DNA of 64,000 nucleotides from Archegozetes longisetosus (GCA_018873245.2 JAEMBT020000006.1:1553855-1617854); one strand, 5' to 3'. Shown: positions 34,027-49,140, counted from the first letter of the stretch. Translations and numbers: made by a program. The notes: generated by a model from the letters alone, not told the origin.

Positions 34027-34238
34027 CTATGACTCGTGACCAAACTTGTAAATCTCACGACCAGTGCATCGCTCAATATAAAATCAATTGTAAAATGTAT
34101 TCATATGAAAAGGACAATTCTTTCAAACTTATTTATATTTGCTCTTTTTGTAGTAAATACAAGTATACAATAAAATATTTTGAAAAATTATTTTTCGAAA
34201 TACAACTTTTATTAATAGAAACTGAAGTAGTTTCCTGA
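34027..34238 (+). other. Possible cysteine-rich exon remnant
   Basis: A TTTTTAG acceptor-like site is followed by AMTRDQTCKSHDQCIAQYK, then NCKMYSYEKD and CSFCSKYKYT. The C-x5-C texture recalls small EB or WAP-like modules. Without neighbouring exons this is weak. Confidence 0.18.
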
Positions 34239-37200
34239 ATAGTTTGCTTCTTACACAAATTTCTAACTTAAAAATTATTTTTCTAAAAGAATTTGTTTAA
34301 AAACTCTCTTATCAGTTAGTTGTTTATAAAAATTGACAGATCTCTGATTAAAAATCTGCGTTATATTAATATTGATAAGCCGTTACTATAATGAATAAGA
34401 TCTGTAATACAGGCCTACATTTGATATTTGAATATCTTGATAAAAGTTTATTATTTTTGAACTGAAAACAGAAAACTTTAGAAGATATCACGCGAAACAT
34501 CAGTTGAATATTTATTGTTTAAATCGTTAAGTTAACAAATATACTTTATTGTTATGAAGTTTACTTTGTGATTATTTCACTTCAATTATTCAATATATGC
34601 TATTCCTTCTCAGTTAGATTTTTTTATCCAACTTTCAAAGATAGAAAATTCAATTTTTTTTCATTTGTATTAGTCCGACAACATCTAACAATGAGAATTC
34701 ATTGAAGCGAATAAGAACTGCTGTGATAAATATACTCAAAGGATTCTGAAATATTTGCTTCAAAGAATTCTAATCATTTGCCTGTATGCAGAAAAAATCT
34801 TTGCGTTTTCTACTCCGATAATATGTTATTACACTATTAGAACATGTTTAGCATTGTTATTCCTATTTGAAAGTCAGTCTAACTATCAATCAACTTAATC
34901 TAAATAAGCTAAACATTTCTTGCTATCGAATAAATAAAATTGAACCTCTTTTTCATTAAAACGTTGTGTAAATATTATGAACATTATAATGATTACAAGT
35001 CGTCAAAAGTGAGATAAAATGCTTTCACTTGTATTTGATGCTTAATACACTGCACATAGCAGTCAATTATGCCTCACATTTATAGTCGAGTTTGAACATT
35101 AATAAATCTAACTTAAGTTTCACTCGAACTCTAAAAATTTTAACTGATCACCAACTTCATGATTTTATGTTTTTTAGTCCAATTAAAAGTTTAGTTTAGA
35201 CATATAGACAAAGTTTTAATAGTCGTTTTAGTAACAAAAGTCGCTTTTAAAAGCAATAGAAGTGTTTATTTTGTTACTTTTCCTGAGCTTCCAATCAATA
35301 AAGTGACCATTTCTTAGCCGACCTTTCATTTAGTAAATCTGATAGACTATTTCGGTCGAAAATTGGTTCCATTATTATAGTTATTAGAGGTTGTCCTCAA
35401 TCTCTGCGTTTTTTCAGTTTGAATGTATTCAATGCGTAACAGAATATTCTCATAAATGTTATCACAAGATGAGAAAATATCAGTTTTCGGTTTTACTCAA
35501 CTCATTTTTCAGTAAAAAAATAATCTTAAAAGTATAATTAAACTAATTTTAGCGATTTTTCTATTGACTTGGAGCTTTTCAATTGGATCGAATATCTCTT
35601 ACTTCTACCAAATAAACATTTGTTGCTTATTTATCATATAAAATTGTAACTTTGCCGAAAACTTATTTCATTGAATTTAAGTAACGAAATTAGAACAGCA
35701 AAAGAGGATTTCCGCCTTCAGGTTATGCTATTTCGTTACTTAGACTGAAATTGTAATTATTTAACCCGTCACTGAAAGCGTTAGCAAAAAGAATAACTAT
35801 TATAAATACTACACAACTTTCACTGATATAAATGCATATCATTTCATTCTTTTCATTCTCATAAGCCTTGAATAGGAATTTTAATAGTTGTTTGCAATAA
35901 GTTTATCAGGAATTCCAGAGCAACCTTTCAATAGTAATATTAAATTACATTTAAATTTATTTGAGTCAATGGTATGCAAGTTATTTCGGTTTAAATTCAA
36001 ACTCAAAATAAGAATAGTTCGAGGAACAACACGCGATTTGTTAGCTTAAAAAAAGTTAACACACTTAAGATTCGAAGTCTAGTCATAATAGAAGTTCTAA
36101 AACATATTCTGTGCATTTTATTGCATACAAAACTCTCATTCATTGTATTTATCTGAATGTGTTCCTTTCACTGCTTCATATTCAAATATTAAACAATAAT
36201 GCTTAATTGTAATTATATTTTGGCTTATAATTATTTATAGTATAATAAAACTTCAACATTATGTGACTAATTATTAAAATTGAAATCATTCCTGCTCTGT
36301 ATGATTGATGCGTTGTAAAGACAATTTGTGGAAATATTAGAAATGACCACAATCTTCATGAGTGCTTTTAAGATTGACAAACTTAAATAATTCAAATTAG
36401 CTCGAAAGTTGTTTGTAGATCAATTGTATATTTAATTGAGATAAACATGATTAAGTGAATAAGAGATTAATTTTGATAAATGTATGATTACTCGTAATAA
36501 GAGAACTGATAAACATAGCGAACAACTACTAACATTGCATAAATCAATGTGTAAATATCAGATCTCACATCATAAGAGTCTTAAGTAAAGTCATGCAAGA
36601 AATTCAAACAATGATTGGACAATATTTAGCGGAAGAGCACATCTGATTCCGGGCTAACAAGTAGGATAAGAACTGATCAAAGGATAAGTTAAGCATTAGC
36701 AGGTTGCGTAGATTGTGTAACATTTTATTTGAGCTCTATTTGCCTTTTGGGAGTTATTTGCTCGATTTAAAGGCTCTGATATGTAATAAATTGATTTGTC
36801 TTAAACTCCTATTCAGATAAAGGTTCGCTACGTTTTCAATTTAAGTTTCTAATTTAGGAATACGAGCTAATAGACTGTAATTTAAACAAAGCACTATTTT
36901 TTCAGTTAGTTGCGGCTAACTTAGAGAAAAGATTACTGTTCGATATTTTACTGACTATCCACTAATTAAAAATGAGTAAACGTTTTTCAATTTTTTGAGC
37001 TCAAAAGTTCTTATATAGGCAAATAAACTTAAAATGTATGATCTACAATTAGGATATCTTTAACTTCTGAACTTTTTACGATCAGTATTCAATTTAAAAG
37101 CGCATACATTTAATTACTTAAACTTGTTTGAAGTTTCTAATCAAGTTTATAGTAACAAATAAATCAAATCAAGACAAATAAAATAACAATTCTATTGTTC

Positions 37201-38667
37201 CAATGAAATTATTAGCTGTTTTTCATTTCAAAAATTGCCTTTTTGATACTTTTAATATTTGAATTCAAATAAACACTGTTGGTTTATGGTATGACAACAA
37301 TATGTGAACTATATAAAACTTTATTATAACTATTGAATTGTGGACTCGGTGGTGAGAATCCGAGTGAAGTAAGTTTGGTTTAAATCGCTGTGAGACTTTA
37401 GTTTAGAAATCAAGTTTCACGTTGATTTTTGCTCATAACTCAGCTAAATGCCATTTAATAAGCCTTATTCAGCTTCAAACACACAAATTTAAAATTAAAT
37501 TGTCTATCGGAATAGTTGATCTCATAAGAATTCAGCATAATCATTTTTCTCAAAATGAATAAGTTTAAATTTTAAACTAGATACAGAAAGAACTCGAAAA
37601 TTTGAGTTCTAAACATTTTGTTCTATGATCTTAGTTTTGAATGATATGTACGAAATTTTGCATAATTTTCGCCCAATTTTCTTACATTTCATAGGCTTTC
37701 CTGCTCATACCGAATTAATTCTTTTCAGTTGGCTATAAAGGCAAAATACTGCGTTACGTCGAAAACTTTATTCACTAATTTATATTGTAATTTAGAGAAT
37801 CCTTAACTTTATAGACCAGAGTCTTTGGCAAATTAAGTATTTCTCGATTCAAACTGAGTACTTTTTGAACGTGAAGCTTATGGAATGCTTGTCTTTGGTA
37901 AACTGTAAATTATCTATGAGCTTATTTAATAGTCAGATTTGTTTTCAACTACTTTAAAAGTTGGTTATTAAACTACAGACGAGCTTGAGTTTTTTTGTAT
38001 GCAACTTTTAATCCTCATTTTTATTTAAATCATGATCTTCTCTAAAAGTTCGCCAATTTTAATCCCTTTGTTTATACTTAAAACCTTAAATGGAAAATGT
38101 CCAATGCATCTGCGTTGCTAACAAAACCCTTTGTCTAAATAAAAAGCTCGAGTTCTCGCCTGTGCAGGTCATAAAGAGAAAAACAATAAAATAAGAACTT
38201 TGAGCGCAAAAACCAGAAGTGATATACATCTCTCTTTAGTAAGACTAAAACGGAGGCCTATTACATATTTTGTACTAATTAACAAGGAGACTATATCTGA
38301 AATGGATGATTCTTCATCGAGAATTTCAATAAACACAGCTTTAATTTTGAAACCATTCTTGTGATTCGTAAAGAATTCGAAACTGTGCAAATCTTTGTTT
38401 GCTTGGATTTCCCTAAAGCTTAAAACATATTCATAAACGCGTCTCAACTCAATTTAAGTGTTTAAAGTGTTCTAATAAAAGTAAAATTATTTGAGGGAAG
38501 AACTTAGATCCTGTTTTGGAAGAAGAGATCTATTCTGGTAGATGATGAGAGAGAAACGTACATTTGCATAGAAAGCATTGACTCTATATTCTATCAAAGT
38601 TTTCATCGTAACAGATGGTGTCATACCATCACAACACAGACATAAGTATAACATTAATGCTGCTTTT
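34239..38667. other. Gene-free AT-rich stretch
   Basis: Includes a short inverted pair AAGTAACGAAAT / ATTTCGTTACTT (about 35680-35740). The 92-codon minus frame at 38169-38447 has no recognisable domain. No supported gene. Confidence 0.45.
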
Positions 38668-38913
38668 TTAGAGTGAAAAACATATAAGTTTTGTTTTAAT
38701 CCTTTGATTAAATGAATCTCATATCGTATCCATAATGAGAAGATATTTTACTCTGAAAAAAAATCAAAATGGATATAATGTTTCCAAGAAAATTGTAAAA
38801 TCTTTTTATTGTTTTTGATTAAATCAATAAATTTAACTGATTTGATAGACTTCTCACTGACTCTCTATTTGGATAAATAAGGTATATCTCTATTTATTGA
38901 TTGCTAAACTAGC
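38668..38913 (+). repeat. Diverged tandem repeat, unit 1
   Basis: The unit matches 39095-39340: TTTTGTTT-AATCCT-T-AT-AAAT, ATAAATTT--CT-ATTTGAT, TCT-TATTTGGATAAAT and GGTATATCTC in order. No gene seen. Confidence 0.55.
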
Positions 38914-39094
38914 CTAAGCATGTCAATTTTTATAGTTCACTAAAACCACAATCGTTGGTTTATTGCAGTAATAGTAAATTTATATTCAATACACTAAAAG
39001 TTCGGGAACTGAAATCACATTTTCTCATAACAATAAGGAAAGTAAAGAGTCTTTACGATTCTCAACTTACCATAATGGAATACCTTTATAGGTG

Positions 39095-39340
39095 TGAGTG
39101 AAAGACTCGCTAATTTTGTTTCAATCCTCTAATCAAATAAATTTTTATCATATCTGGTCAAATTAATAATAAGATATCCTGCTTTGATAAAGGATTCAAA
39201 TACTTTATCGAGGAGAATTGAAATAAGTTTCATCTTTTTTTTAACAAATAAAATAAATTTGATTCATTTGATGTACATTTCTTTGGATCTATATTTGGAT
39301 GAATCAGATGTATCTCGACTTTCTATTAGATTAGTTTAAT
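39095..39340 (+). repeat. Diverged tandem repeat, unit 2
   Basis: Second unit of the pair with 38668-38913, in the same orientation and separated by about 180 bp. Confidence 0.55.
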
Positions 39341-39995
39341 TCGAAACTGTAAAAGAACATCTTTTTCACAAAACTCCATGCACTGCAAGAATCTCCAGAA
39401 ACTTTAGAAAGACTTTAAAAACTTTAAGAACCTTAAAAATTAACAATTACTAAACTCAAATCAAAACAGTGAATGAGATTTGAAATTTTAAACGGAACCA
39501 AAAATCTTGGAATCTTAGTGAATAAGAATTTAAATTGCCATATACGATTATCACTGATAAATTTGAGTTTTTAATTTTGAGAATCATTTACAGAAGTTAG
39601 CATGGATTTTAGATTTACAATCAAAAGATTTTTCTAAAATATGAATGTTTTACTTTTAACTTTTGATGAATTAGTCATATACTTGAAGTAAGAAATCATA
39701 AATATTCGCCATTTTACTCGAGAAGATTCAAGATTTTTCCAATTTGGCCAATAAAGTACGAGATAGCTATCAAATTTTCCTAATCGAGAAACGATTTGTG
39801 TTGTAAACCAATAAAACAAATTTGCGGACAGTCTGAATTTCAACTTCTTTTATTAACGCACTATTGTACTGACTCAACTCAACAATATAGGCTTACAAGA
39901 AATCAAACATTCCGACTAATAAGCCTATTTCAAGCATAGAAATCGAAACGTACTTCAAGACTGGCTTTGGAAACCAAAAGGCTTATAATAGTTAA

Positions 39996-40371
39996 ATGGT
40001 AAGGTTAGACCGAAAGCTAATGTTTAATATTTAGTCATCTAGCACTTATATGAACGAACTTCTGCACAAGAAAACTTTTTCAAAGCTGAATCAGATATTG
40101 AACCTTCTAGAGATTAAATGCTAACCATATAAAAAATACTTTTCTAAAACATTTATTTAATCTCGCAATCTTGAGGTTTTTCATGGGAAAGATTAATATT
40201 ATTTTATAAGATTAAATGTTTAAAAAAAGCATTTTTGTGTGTCTATTATTTAATCTCTGAAACTTCAAACTCTGATTCAGTTTCGAAAAAGCTTTCTTAT
40301 ACATTCGTTCGTTCTCGTAAAGGACTAGACGACTAAACGTTAAATATTAATCTTCAGTCTAGTCTTATCAT
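39996..40371. mobile_element. Near-complete palindrome (foldback MITE) flanked by TTAA
   Basis: The two halves are inverted copies over almost the whole 376 bp, centred near 40184. The ends read ATGGTAAGGTTAGAC and, inverted, ATGATAAGACTAGAC, and TTAA lies directly outside both ends. It is non-coding. A transcript through it would fold into one long hairpin. Confidence 0.75.
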
Positions 40372-43300
40372 TTAATTTTTACTCGCCCTTATGATTCCAA
40401 GCCAGGTAATGAGTGCATTTCGAAAATTTAGAGAAATTGTTAAACTGTCATAAATCATATATGATTTATTATTATGATAGAGTTGAAAAGAAGGCACTTA
40501 TTCAAGATCTAATATATTTGAAAGACTAACGAATTTTTTGACTCATAGGCTTCCAATAAATTAGTTGGATAAATAGATGAAGCATCTACTTAAAATTTTA
40601 AAGTCAATATATTGGCTACTGTTTCAAATAAAACTAAATCATTCATAACTATGATTAAAGTTAAATCTATTTTTCTATTTTAATAACTAGAATTTATAAG
40701 GCGGTAGATTAAATTACTGGAAAAAATATTAATTCAGTAAAAAACAGATGTTCCATTTAAAGATTTAGATTTAGAGCTAGTCTGGCATCAATTCTTAACT
40801 CGTGTTGCGTAACACACGAGTGCGTAGTTTTGAAATTCCTGTCGGTCAACCGTTCCCCTTTATATGTCTCTCGATCAATTTTCATATTATCGATTTCTCT
40901 CATCGACAAGACATTAAAGTTTATAATAATTATAAACTAATTTAAATTTTCAGCAACAATGAATTCGAAATTTCAAAATTTGCACCTTTCCCCGTATCAT
41001 TGCACATCTATTTTTATTATTAACCTAGTCTTTATATTTTGTGAAGAATGCCATCAAATAGCTTTATTCTATCGAAAATATAACTTATTTATCCATTGGT
41101 ATTTATATTATCTAATCTGATATCGACTGTTGAATAAAATGACTGCAGTATAGACATCTTATTAAAGAATAAATATAAAACTCGTAAATCATTCATAATT
41201 CGTAATCATTAAGTGTTGTCATCAGCAAAAGTGATAGCCTTTACCTCAATCATTATTTCATTATTAGAAATAGTCATGATTTATAAATTTTTCACCAACT
41301 AGTAAGAACTGCATTATAGTTATGACACCTTCAAAATTCAAATGCAAGGAGAATAGTTTGATTTGAATGGATATTCCTTTAATTCTTAAAGATTATTTGA
41401 GGAAAATTCTTTACAAATACCCAATAACTTATGTTAAATATTCGACTTGATTGAATTTATAGAATACTCGAGGTTTAGTTCCTCTTGTAAAATGATGAAC
41501 TATTGAAATAAACTTTTCTATCTTTGACTAATCTTAATGAAAGAATAATAAAATTGTCAATCAATGTTGAAATAATTGAATGACTCACTAGAATAATAGT
41601 GAATCGCTATTTATTTGAACCCTTTCAACATTCTTATGGTGAACTGATACTAACTCTAACTTTGCCCTCAATTGATGTGAGAAACGAGTGATACAAATGC
41701 TGATGAGAATGACTTCATTCTCTACTTAATAAACTTTGTTCACACCTCACAAATTTTCGTTCCTTTTGGCTAAATAAATCTTCGCCTCAATCGAATTAGT
41801 TATAAAAAGCGGAAGAGAAAAGTTGTTTTCAGTGCATAAAACTGTACGTTCTTTGCATAATATTATTTGCTTCTATGTTTCTCTGAAACCAAATTTTTGT
41901 CTAACAGCTCTCAAATTTTGTGGTTTAGAGCTATTAAACTCAACGATATATTGATATTTAAACTAATTTAGTTTAACACAATTTTCTACTTAAATACGTG
42001 TACAGAAAATCAATGCTTGACAACGTACTAAAAGAAAACTTTTTTTGATGATTGCTCCCATTTACAACCAAAGCTAAAACATTTGATTATTGCTCAATTT
42101 AATCAGTTCTTCCCTATTAAAAATGCCAGTTTAAGCCTATTTGATACTATTTGCAATATAGTTGATGAGTTTTGTTCAATATTAAGTTCAATACCCCGTT
42201 TAGTGCCAGTATTAGCTGATCATGATTGTTTAACTAAGGATTAGGTACTTTAAAAGAACTAAGGCACTGAGAATTTCATAATCGAACTAAATATTTAAGC
42301 ACGTGTAATAATAATTATGTAGTATCATAGTATGGAATATTACAATACTCAAGTCTATATCCAAAAATTAGGGAAATCGAAGATGGTTCCAAAAAAATTT
42401 TATAACTTTTATATTATTTAAATTGAAAGATCGATAGCTAATCCATGTTTTTTGCTTCCAATCTCACAAATCAAATTCCTTTTCACAAACGAATCGATGC
42501 TCGTCGAGCACATTGTAAAAATTCACATAAAACTGTTATAGATTTTTAGTTACAGTCTTCAATATTTAATGCTCGGATCAAAAGTTGTATTACAGCTATA
42601 ACACATTATTTTTCAGTGCCATCTTGTAATTATTTATTACACAGTGAAAAATGAAAGAGCTCCTCAGTGACTATAGATTTTCCTCAACAGGACTGTATCC
42701 ATGAAGATCGATTCAATATAACTAATCAGGAATGATGCATTTGAATCTGTTCACCAAGTTTTGACACAACCTAATATAAAGTCTAAGTCTTTTTGTATAC
42801 AAAGCTAAAAGTATTGATATGTCTGTTCCAATGAATCCGAAATATTATCAATCCTGTTCAACAGTATAAATGCGATTTAGTTACAGTATGTAACAGTTTC
42901 TAATTTGCATGAATTGCTTGCATCAACAGATTTTCAGGTGAAAATTATCATATATTATAAATAATTTCCATGAAAAAACATTTCAAAGCAGTAAAAACCG
43001 CGCGATTTTTATAGCGCTGTAATTCTAGACTTAAATAAGAGAATAATTATCAATACTATATTAATAATTAACTATTCCGTATGAACTATTTCATTATTAA
43101 AATTGAGGATTCTTTACAAGTTTGCGAGAAATTCATCAAAAATTGGTGGAAAGTAAACCTACTTGTGAAAGTCTTCCAAATTTGAATTTCAAAGTCGAGA
43201 AACTTTATCGGCGACTCATAGAGATTTACTTTTATTCATAGCTATAAAGTCTTGCATTTCAAATGAATGATTGATCGCTTAACAAAACTGAAGCCACTTT

Positions 43301-45239
43301 GAATGCATTCATTTCTGCATTACTAAGCTGATACTAAAGTGAACATCAAGTTCAGGTCTGAATAGAAAAAATCATCAAATCCTCATTCAATTCATTGCAA
43401 TAGAGGGTAAAGTATAAATAAGTCGGAACTTGTTCTATGATTTTTTGGCACTAATAACAAATTGATCTTTTAGTGAGTACTCAAAAGATCTTGTGTTATA
43501 CCCATGACGGATGAATTCGTTTGTATTTAGCCTAAAATGAATGAGAAAATAGAAAAATGTGAGGCTTTGCTATCTTTTTAGATTAAAACATATTTTTTGC
43601 CATTATTTATAAGTTCCATAAAGAGATCTTAGTTTCTAAAGAATTGTTCTGTTGAAGCCGATTACAATTACTTTAGTTATTTATCGATTGATAATTGAAC
43701 AATCAGAAGTTTCAATCGTCCCTGATGAAGCTGGTGAAAATTTCATTATTCATCGAAAGCTTAAATTCGAATCTAGGTTGCTTTGGTTAGGTATTAGTTT
43801 CTTGCTTTATCGATGTCATTCTTCCAATAATTGTATTATTAGTATATTATTTTCGTAACTAAGTGTTTAACGTTTTTAAATTTAAACACTTCAACTTTAA
43901 CAGAATTTCGGAAGACTTTCAAACTACAGACTGTAATAGTAACACTTGAATCATTTTTATTCAGCTGTTATAAGAGAGTGGAGAGAGCATTTATTTGCAG
44001 AACAATGTCAATTTTTTCTCATCAAATAGAGATACATAACTAATTCTGAAAATTTCTGAAAAATTTTCTCGGTTAATGAAAAGAATTATTTCGGTTAACC
44101 TTGGCCAATAATGATTTTTTCGCTTTGAGTATCTTACGCACAGATATGAATGCTCTGATAAAAAACGTATCTCTTAAAGCATTGAAATGAGTAAAGCACA
44201 CTTAAAGCTGCGTTTAGAAATGTTTATAAAAATATATTCCGTTCAAAGTTGAATATGAAGTTTATTAATTATAACGTGTAATTAAACATATATAGAATTT
44301 TATTATATGAATAAAGTATAAGCCGAGCTCAATGTTTAAAATAGAATCCGAAAAAGAGGTTAACTCGAGATAATTTTTTATTATCGGGACGTTTATATTC
44401 TGATAAAACCATATAATGACTCATTTACGTTTATATTTTCAGAAAATAATCACATGCAAATAATTTGTAGAAATAAATGTAGGATTATCAAAATTGCACT
44501 AAAATTCATTAGTTCTGATTGCTTTTATCTAAAATATATTGAGTGATTGCTTTGTGAACTACTTCGAAAGATTTAAAGCAGATATTTCATACATTCATTC
44601 TCTCCAGAATTGCACAATAATTTTAAGTTTCGAGATGAGTCAATTCGAATAAAATAGTATCGATAGCCAGATAAGTGTTGGGTATGCTGTCTATGAGTTC
44701 GGGAAATATTCCTTAACAAAATAGTTAATTAAGGACAAATAATTCGAAGAGTCAGTTGAACTAGAATTAAGAGACTTATTTTATTTTATTTAATTAAATA
44801 TAAAATATAAAATATTTCCGTTTAAGATCTCTTTATTCAGAATTCATTTACAAAATGTGTTAAATAAAATATGGGTCTAATACTGCAATATACATATTTT
44901 AATCAAAACAGAAGACTTGAGTAGAATTCGGTTTTCAAGTGTTTTGGGAATCGATTGATTAATTGCATCGTTAGATATTTAATCAAAGTTTTGTTGAATA
45001 ATCAAAGAGTTTTTCTTCGAGATTATCGGAAGCAATCTCTTTAACAGATATAAGAAAACTTTTGTTGGTTTTGAACGAGCGAAACGTATAATGAACACGA
45101 GTCACTTTTTCCATAACAAGCTTTTTAAGAATCAAACTTGTCTTAACTCTAGTTTTTTAACAACGATGGAAGAAACTTTTAAAGTACGAAAATTACTCAA
45201 ATAAATCTTCATGAGTTCGAAATTTTCGAGAGACGATTA
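40372..45239. other. Gene-free AT-rich stretch
   Basis: I read both strands for domain motifs and repeat ends and found nothing I can support. Confidence 0.45.
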
Positions 45240-46117
45240 CTAAATGGGGAGATCGCGTGTTTTCAGGAGCTGATTCTGATCATATCAACGTTGTCATAGT
45301 ATCTTTCAAAAATGATGATAAAAATGTTGAGCTCCAGATATCTGGAAACATGGTCATCCGAATCCAGAACCTCGATTAGAGTATAAAGGAAGTCATTTGA
45401 AAAGTAATGGTTTTTAAGAATATCCGCTGTGCAATTTGAATCGAAATAGCTCTTGTTTATCGCACTACCAGAAAAAAACTAAATTATTCTAAACATCTCA
45501 TTCCTCAATCAATTATTGCCAACAATATTAGTTTTATTTTGAGTTAGTTGAATGTTCTCTGAATACTGTAAGGCGGTTAACAAGTTCTTGATAGTAAAAA
45601 ATGTTAGAACAAATATATTTGTTGTTTAGCTATATCAAGAATGAATTTCCTTTCAAGTAGTGAGCTGCGGATCGAAAGACTTGGGTATCGCTAACTTGAA
45701 TGATAGTTCAGATACACTAACGTATGTGACTACTAGATCATATAGTATTCTCTTAACCTTGTTATCGAATAAAACACTGATATTAACGACAATCAAACTG
45801 GAAATAATATATTACACTAATATGCGTGACAGCAATTGATTGAGAATGAGATATTTAGAATATTTTCAATTTTTCTTCTAAAAGTACAAGAAACAGGAGC
45901 TATTTTGGTTCAAATTGCATGGTCAATATTCTTAAAAATCCATTACTTTTCATATTACCTCTTTTGTCCTCTTATTGAGATTTTGAGCTTTAGATATCTT
46001 CCAGATATCTGGAGCTTAGCATTTTTATTATCATTATTGAAGATACTATGACATGATACCCATATGGTCAGAATATTTTCAGAATCAACTCCAGAAGACA
46101 CTCGGTCTCCCCTTCAG
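45240..46117. repeat. Inverted repeat, arms about 110-130 bp
   Basis: The left arm (about 45240-45350) and right arm (about 45985-46117) are inverted copies. Shared motifs are GGGGAGA-CG-GTGT, GGAG-TGATTCTG, GTCATAGTATCTT and GAGCTCCAGATATCTGGAA. The interior of about 640 bp has no supported gene. Likely a non-autonomous transposon. Confidence 0.65.
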
Positions 46118-48724
46118 ATTTTATTCGACGAAAGTCATATAAGGCTACATAAACCCGTGTTGTACCTTTAACTTTTATGATTTTGATGATCTTTCATCTT
46201 TGATTTTTGAGATAACATTTGAGAGCTTGACTAGTGTTTCAGCTTTTTATTTTGTTATATCTCATACTGTATAGCTTCCTAAACCATTTGATCTACAAAT
46301 CTCTTTATGCGCATAAGTTTTTAAAATTAAAGATTCATAGAAATCATTCTGTTTACCACATTATTTAGGTACACTCAAAAGCATTATTATAAATTTAAAC
46401 ATTAAGTCAGATTTTAATCTAATACACCACAATGCTTTGCGTAGGGTAGAATTTGAATAAGCATTTTATATACTGTTGTTTGAAGCTTGATTTCATAAAT
46501 TTTTAATAGTAAAGTTTAATTTTCAAAACTGATATGTAATAAAATCCCTCATCTCAAAGTTATGAATACAGTTGCACCAAAAACTTTCACAAACACTACA
46601 TTATTGTAAAATATGTGTCAAGACCCTGAGAAAGGCTAGCGATATATTATACTTAAATAGTTATTTGAAACAAAAGTTAAAGGTGCAAATTAAAGTTGGT
46701 AGTTTAATCTAATCAAAGCATTACTCAAGTTTTAAAGATAAAAGTGTAAAAGATATTGAATCTTAAATAAAACTATAATTCAAAAACCTCAATTATAATT
46801 CATTAATTCACTAAAAGATTTTGAGCCTGATATTTTCCATTATCTCAATCTAAAATTACTTTCAGAAATTATACGATCGACTGTCGAATTGATTTGAACC
46901 TGAATTTAGACAAAAAATAGACAAGGCACCAGGGAATCAAATAAAATTCAGCAAATTTCTTACAAATACCTTTGCTTACATTATGGTTTTTGAGCTGCAC
47001 TTCAAAAACTTCATGTTATCAACTTTTCCAAGACTGTAACAGAAAATATTAAAGTTTAATTAACTCACAAATTACGAAGTTGAGTACATTTATAGAAATT
47101 GAATTGTTAGTAAGCTCTTCAATCGTTATTTATAGCATCAACGAAACGCACTCGAAGTATCTCTTATTAGTAACTTTGAAATAATATTGAACTAAACTCA
47201 CAAGTCCCAGTATATATTCCGATCAAATACAATGAGAGCATAAGAGCCATAACTACTCGAACATTGCTTTAACAAAAAAGGTTTAGACATTTGGCTAAAA
47301 TGTTTGCCACGAACTCGATAGTGAAATAAATATGGAGAGAGTGCGCAAATCTATTTGAATGACAAGAAATGTAACTTTAATTCTACTAAACTGTACTTTT
47401 GTTCTTTTAGACTTTCGCCTAAAATGCCTTTAATACTGGTTATTTAGCTAAATTCAACTCAAATTCATTTTACACTTCAATGATTAATAGAATACACGAT
47501 AAAATGAATTTTATTACGTATTCTGCTAAATAAAAGTAAATCCGATTAATTTATATGAAAATTATTCATTTACAATAAAAATCATGAATTCACTTATCAA
47601 TAAATAAAAACCGTTCATTTCATAAAGCTTTAAGGATTATCTGATTTCACGTCTCTTCGACTCATTTCATATGAATATACTTCTATTTTCATAACTAATT
47701 AATTGAAGTACAAAATATTTCAGCGCTCGTATTAGGTGTGATGTGATTTTTAATACAAATTATATTTTAGTTAAATGATGTTTGCTCATGATTCCTATTC
47801 CGTATTAATTTTCTCATTTCGCTTATACACATGATTGAAGAAAAGCTCACTTTATATTAGCTCAAATTGAATTTAGTCACAAATTTATTAAGTATTAGAC
47901 TCCGAAAACATGATAAACTCCTGATTTTTTTGGTAATTAATTTACGACACCATCAGAGTTAAACTTTCTCTAAGACTATCAAAATTTGTTTTCAGTAAAC
48001 TTTCAATTTCTCGTTCATTTTTACGTGCGATAATTAGCATATGAGCAGTTTTCACCCTAAAAGTTACAAGACTTTAGAGATAATGAGTTAAGTACCAAAC
48101 TGTTGAAAAATACCTTTCATTTGATTCAATGCGCGACATGTAAAAATTCGTTGCAAAGTTATCGAGACATAAGTAGATAAAGATTACATTTCATCTTAAT
48201 TGACATCTAATTATATTTAATTAGTAACTTCTAACAATTAAATCAAAGGATTCTAGATAAAAATACTGTAATCACTTCATTAATTGGTCATTTGATATGA
48301 AAACTTCATGTTACTAAACAGGTCAGTTTGTAATTAATCGTAACGGTCTTGAAAGTAAGAGATTGTTGTTGTAAACCCCGTTCATTCAATCAAAATATAA
48401 GTTAGCATGAGTGAGTGAGTGGGCAGGAATTCTGATGGACTACAAAAATCTAAGATTGCATTAGATCAGGCATTCAATAAAATGCTTTCTGAATTCAATC
48501 TGATACAGTTTCTGAGACATGAATTTTTATCAATTTTTTTATGATGGAATCTATCGGCAAAAGTGCAACTTTAAAAGTTAATTATGGAAATATTATTTTT
48601 ATCTTGTTAAAAATCAGTTCAAATAAAGAGTACGATAGGTACATGCTTTTAGAAAAATCTCAGCTGAGCTCAAAAGTCGAAAGTGAGTCAAAAATTTGAT
48701 TAAATGCAACTTGTGTCCATAAAT
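46118..48724. other. Gene-free AT-rich stretch
   Basis: Contains a 12-bp inverted pair (CCTTTAACTTTT near 46165 and its complement near 46674) and a partial MITE left end at 48366. No gene seen. Confidence 0.45.
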
Positions 48725-49140
48725 GAGGAACTTCAATGTAATCTTAAGGGAAAAAATATTTTTATATCCATTTTTCCACTCTTTGCAAGTTGTCAAATAC
48801 GAATATAAGAATTTATAAGAATTCCTAATATGGCGATCCATTATTGTGGATACTCTGTAATTCGAACCTGAAATCCGAAATTCAATCTTACGTCATTGTG
48901 TGACATGTAGCTTAACTTTGAAGTTACTTCTGAGTGAAAATAGAAAAAATTATCTGCGTCTCTCTATATGTGTTTTCACAAACTGAATATTTGATTCTGA
49001 TTTGAAGCATCAATTAAACTTTTGATTCGCTTACGATTCTTGAGCCCAATTGAGATTTTTCCAAAACATGTGCCTATCACACTATTTGGTTGAGTCAATT
49101 TTAAATAAAATAAAAACAACAATTTTGGTAATTAACTTTT
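48725..49140 (+). repeat. Dispersed repeat A, copy 3
   Basis: This is the longest copy seen. It matches 24596-24981 (inverted) along most of its length and 25390-25510 (direct) at its 3' part. No open frame supports a protein. Confidence 0.6.

Noticed and set aside
38169-38447. Minus-strand frame of 92 codons ending in a hydrophobic tail
   Set aside because: No recognisable domain, splice context or repeat relation; within chance length for this composition.
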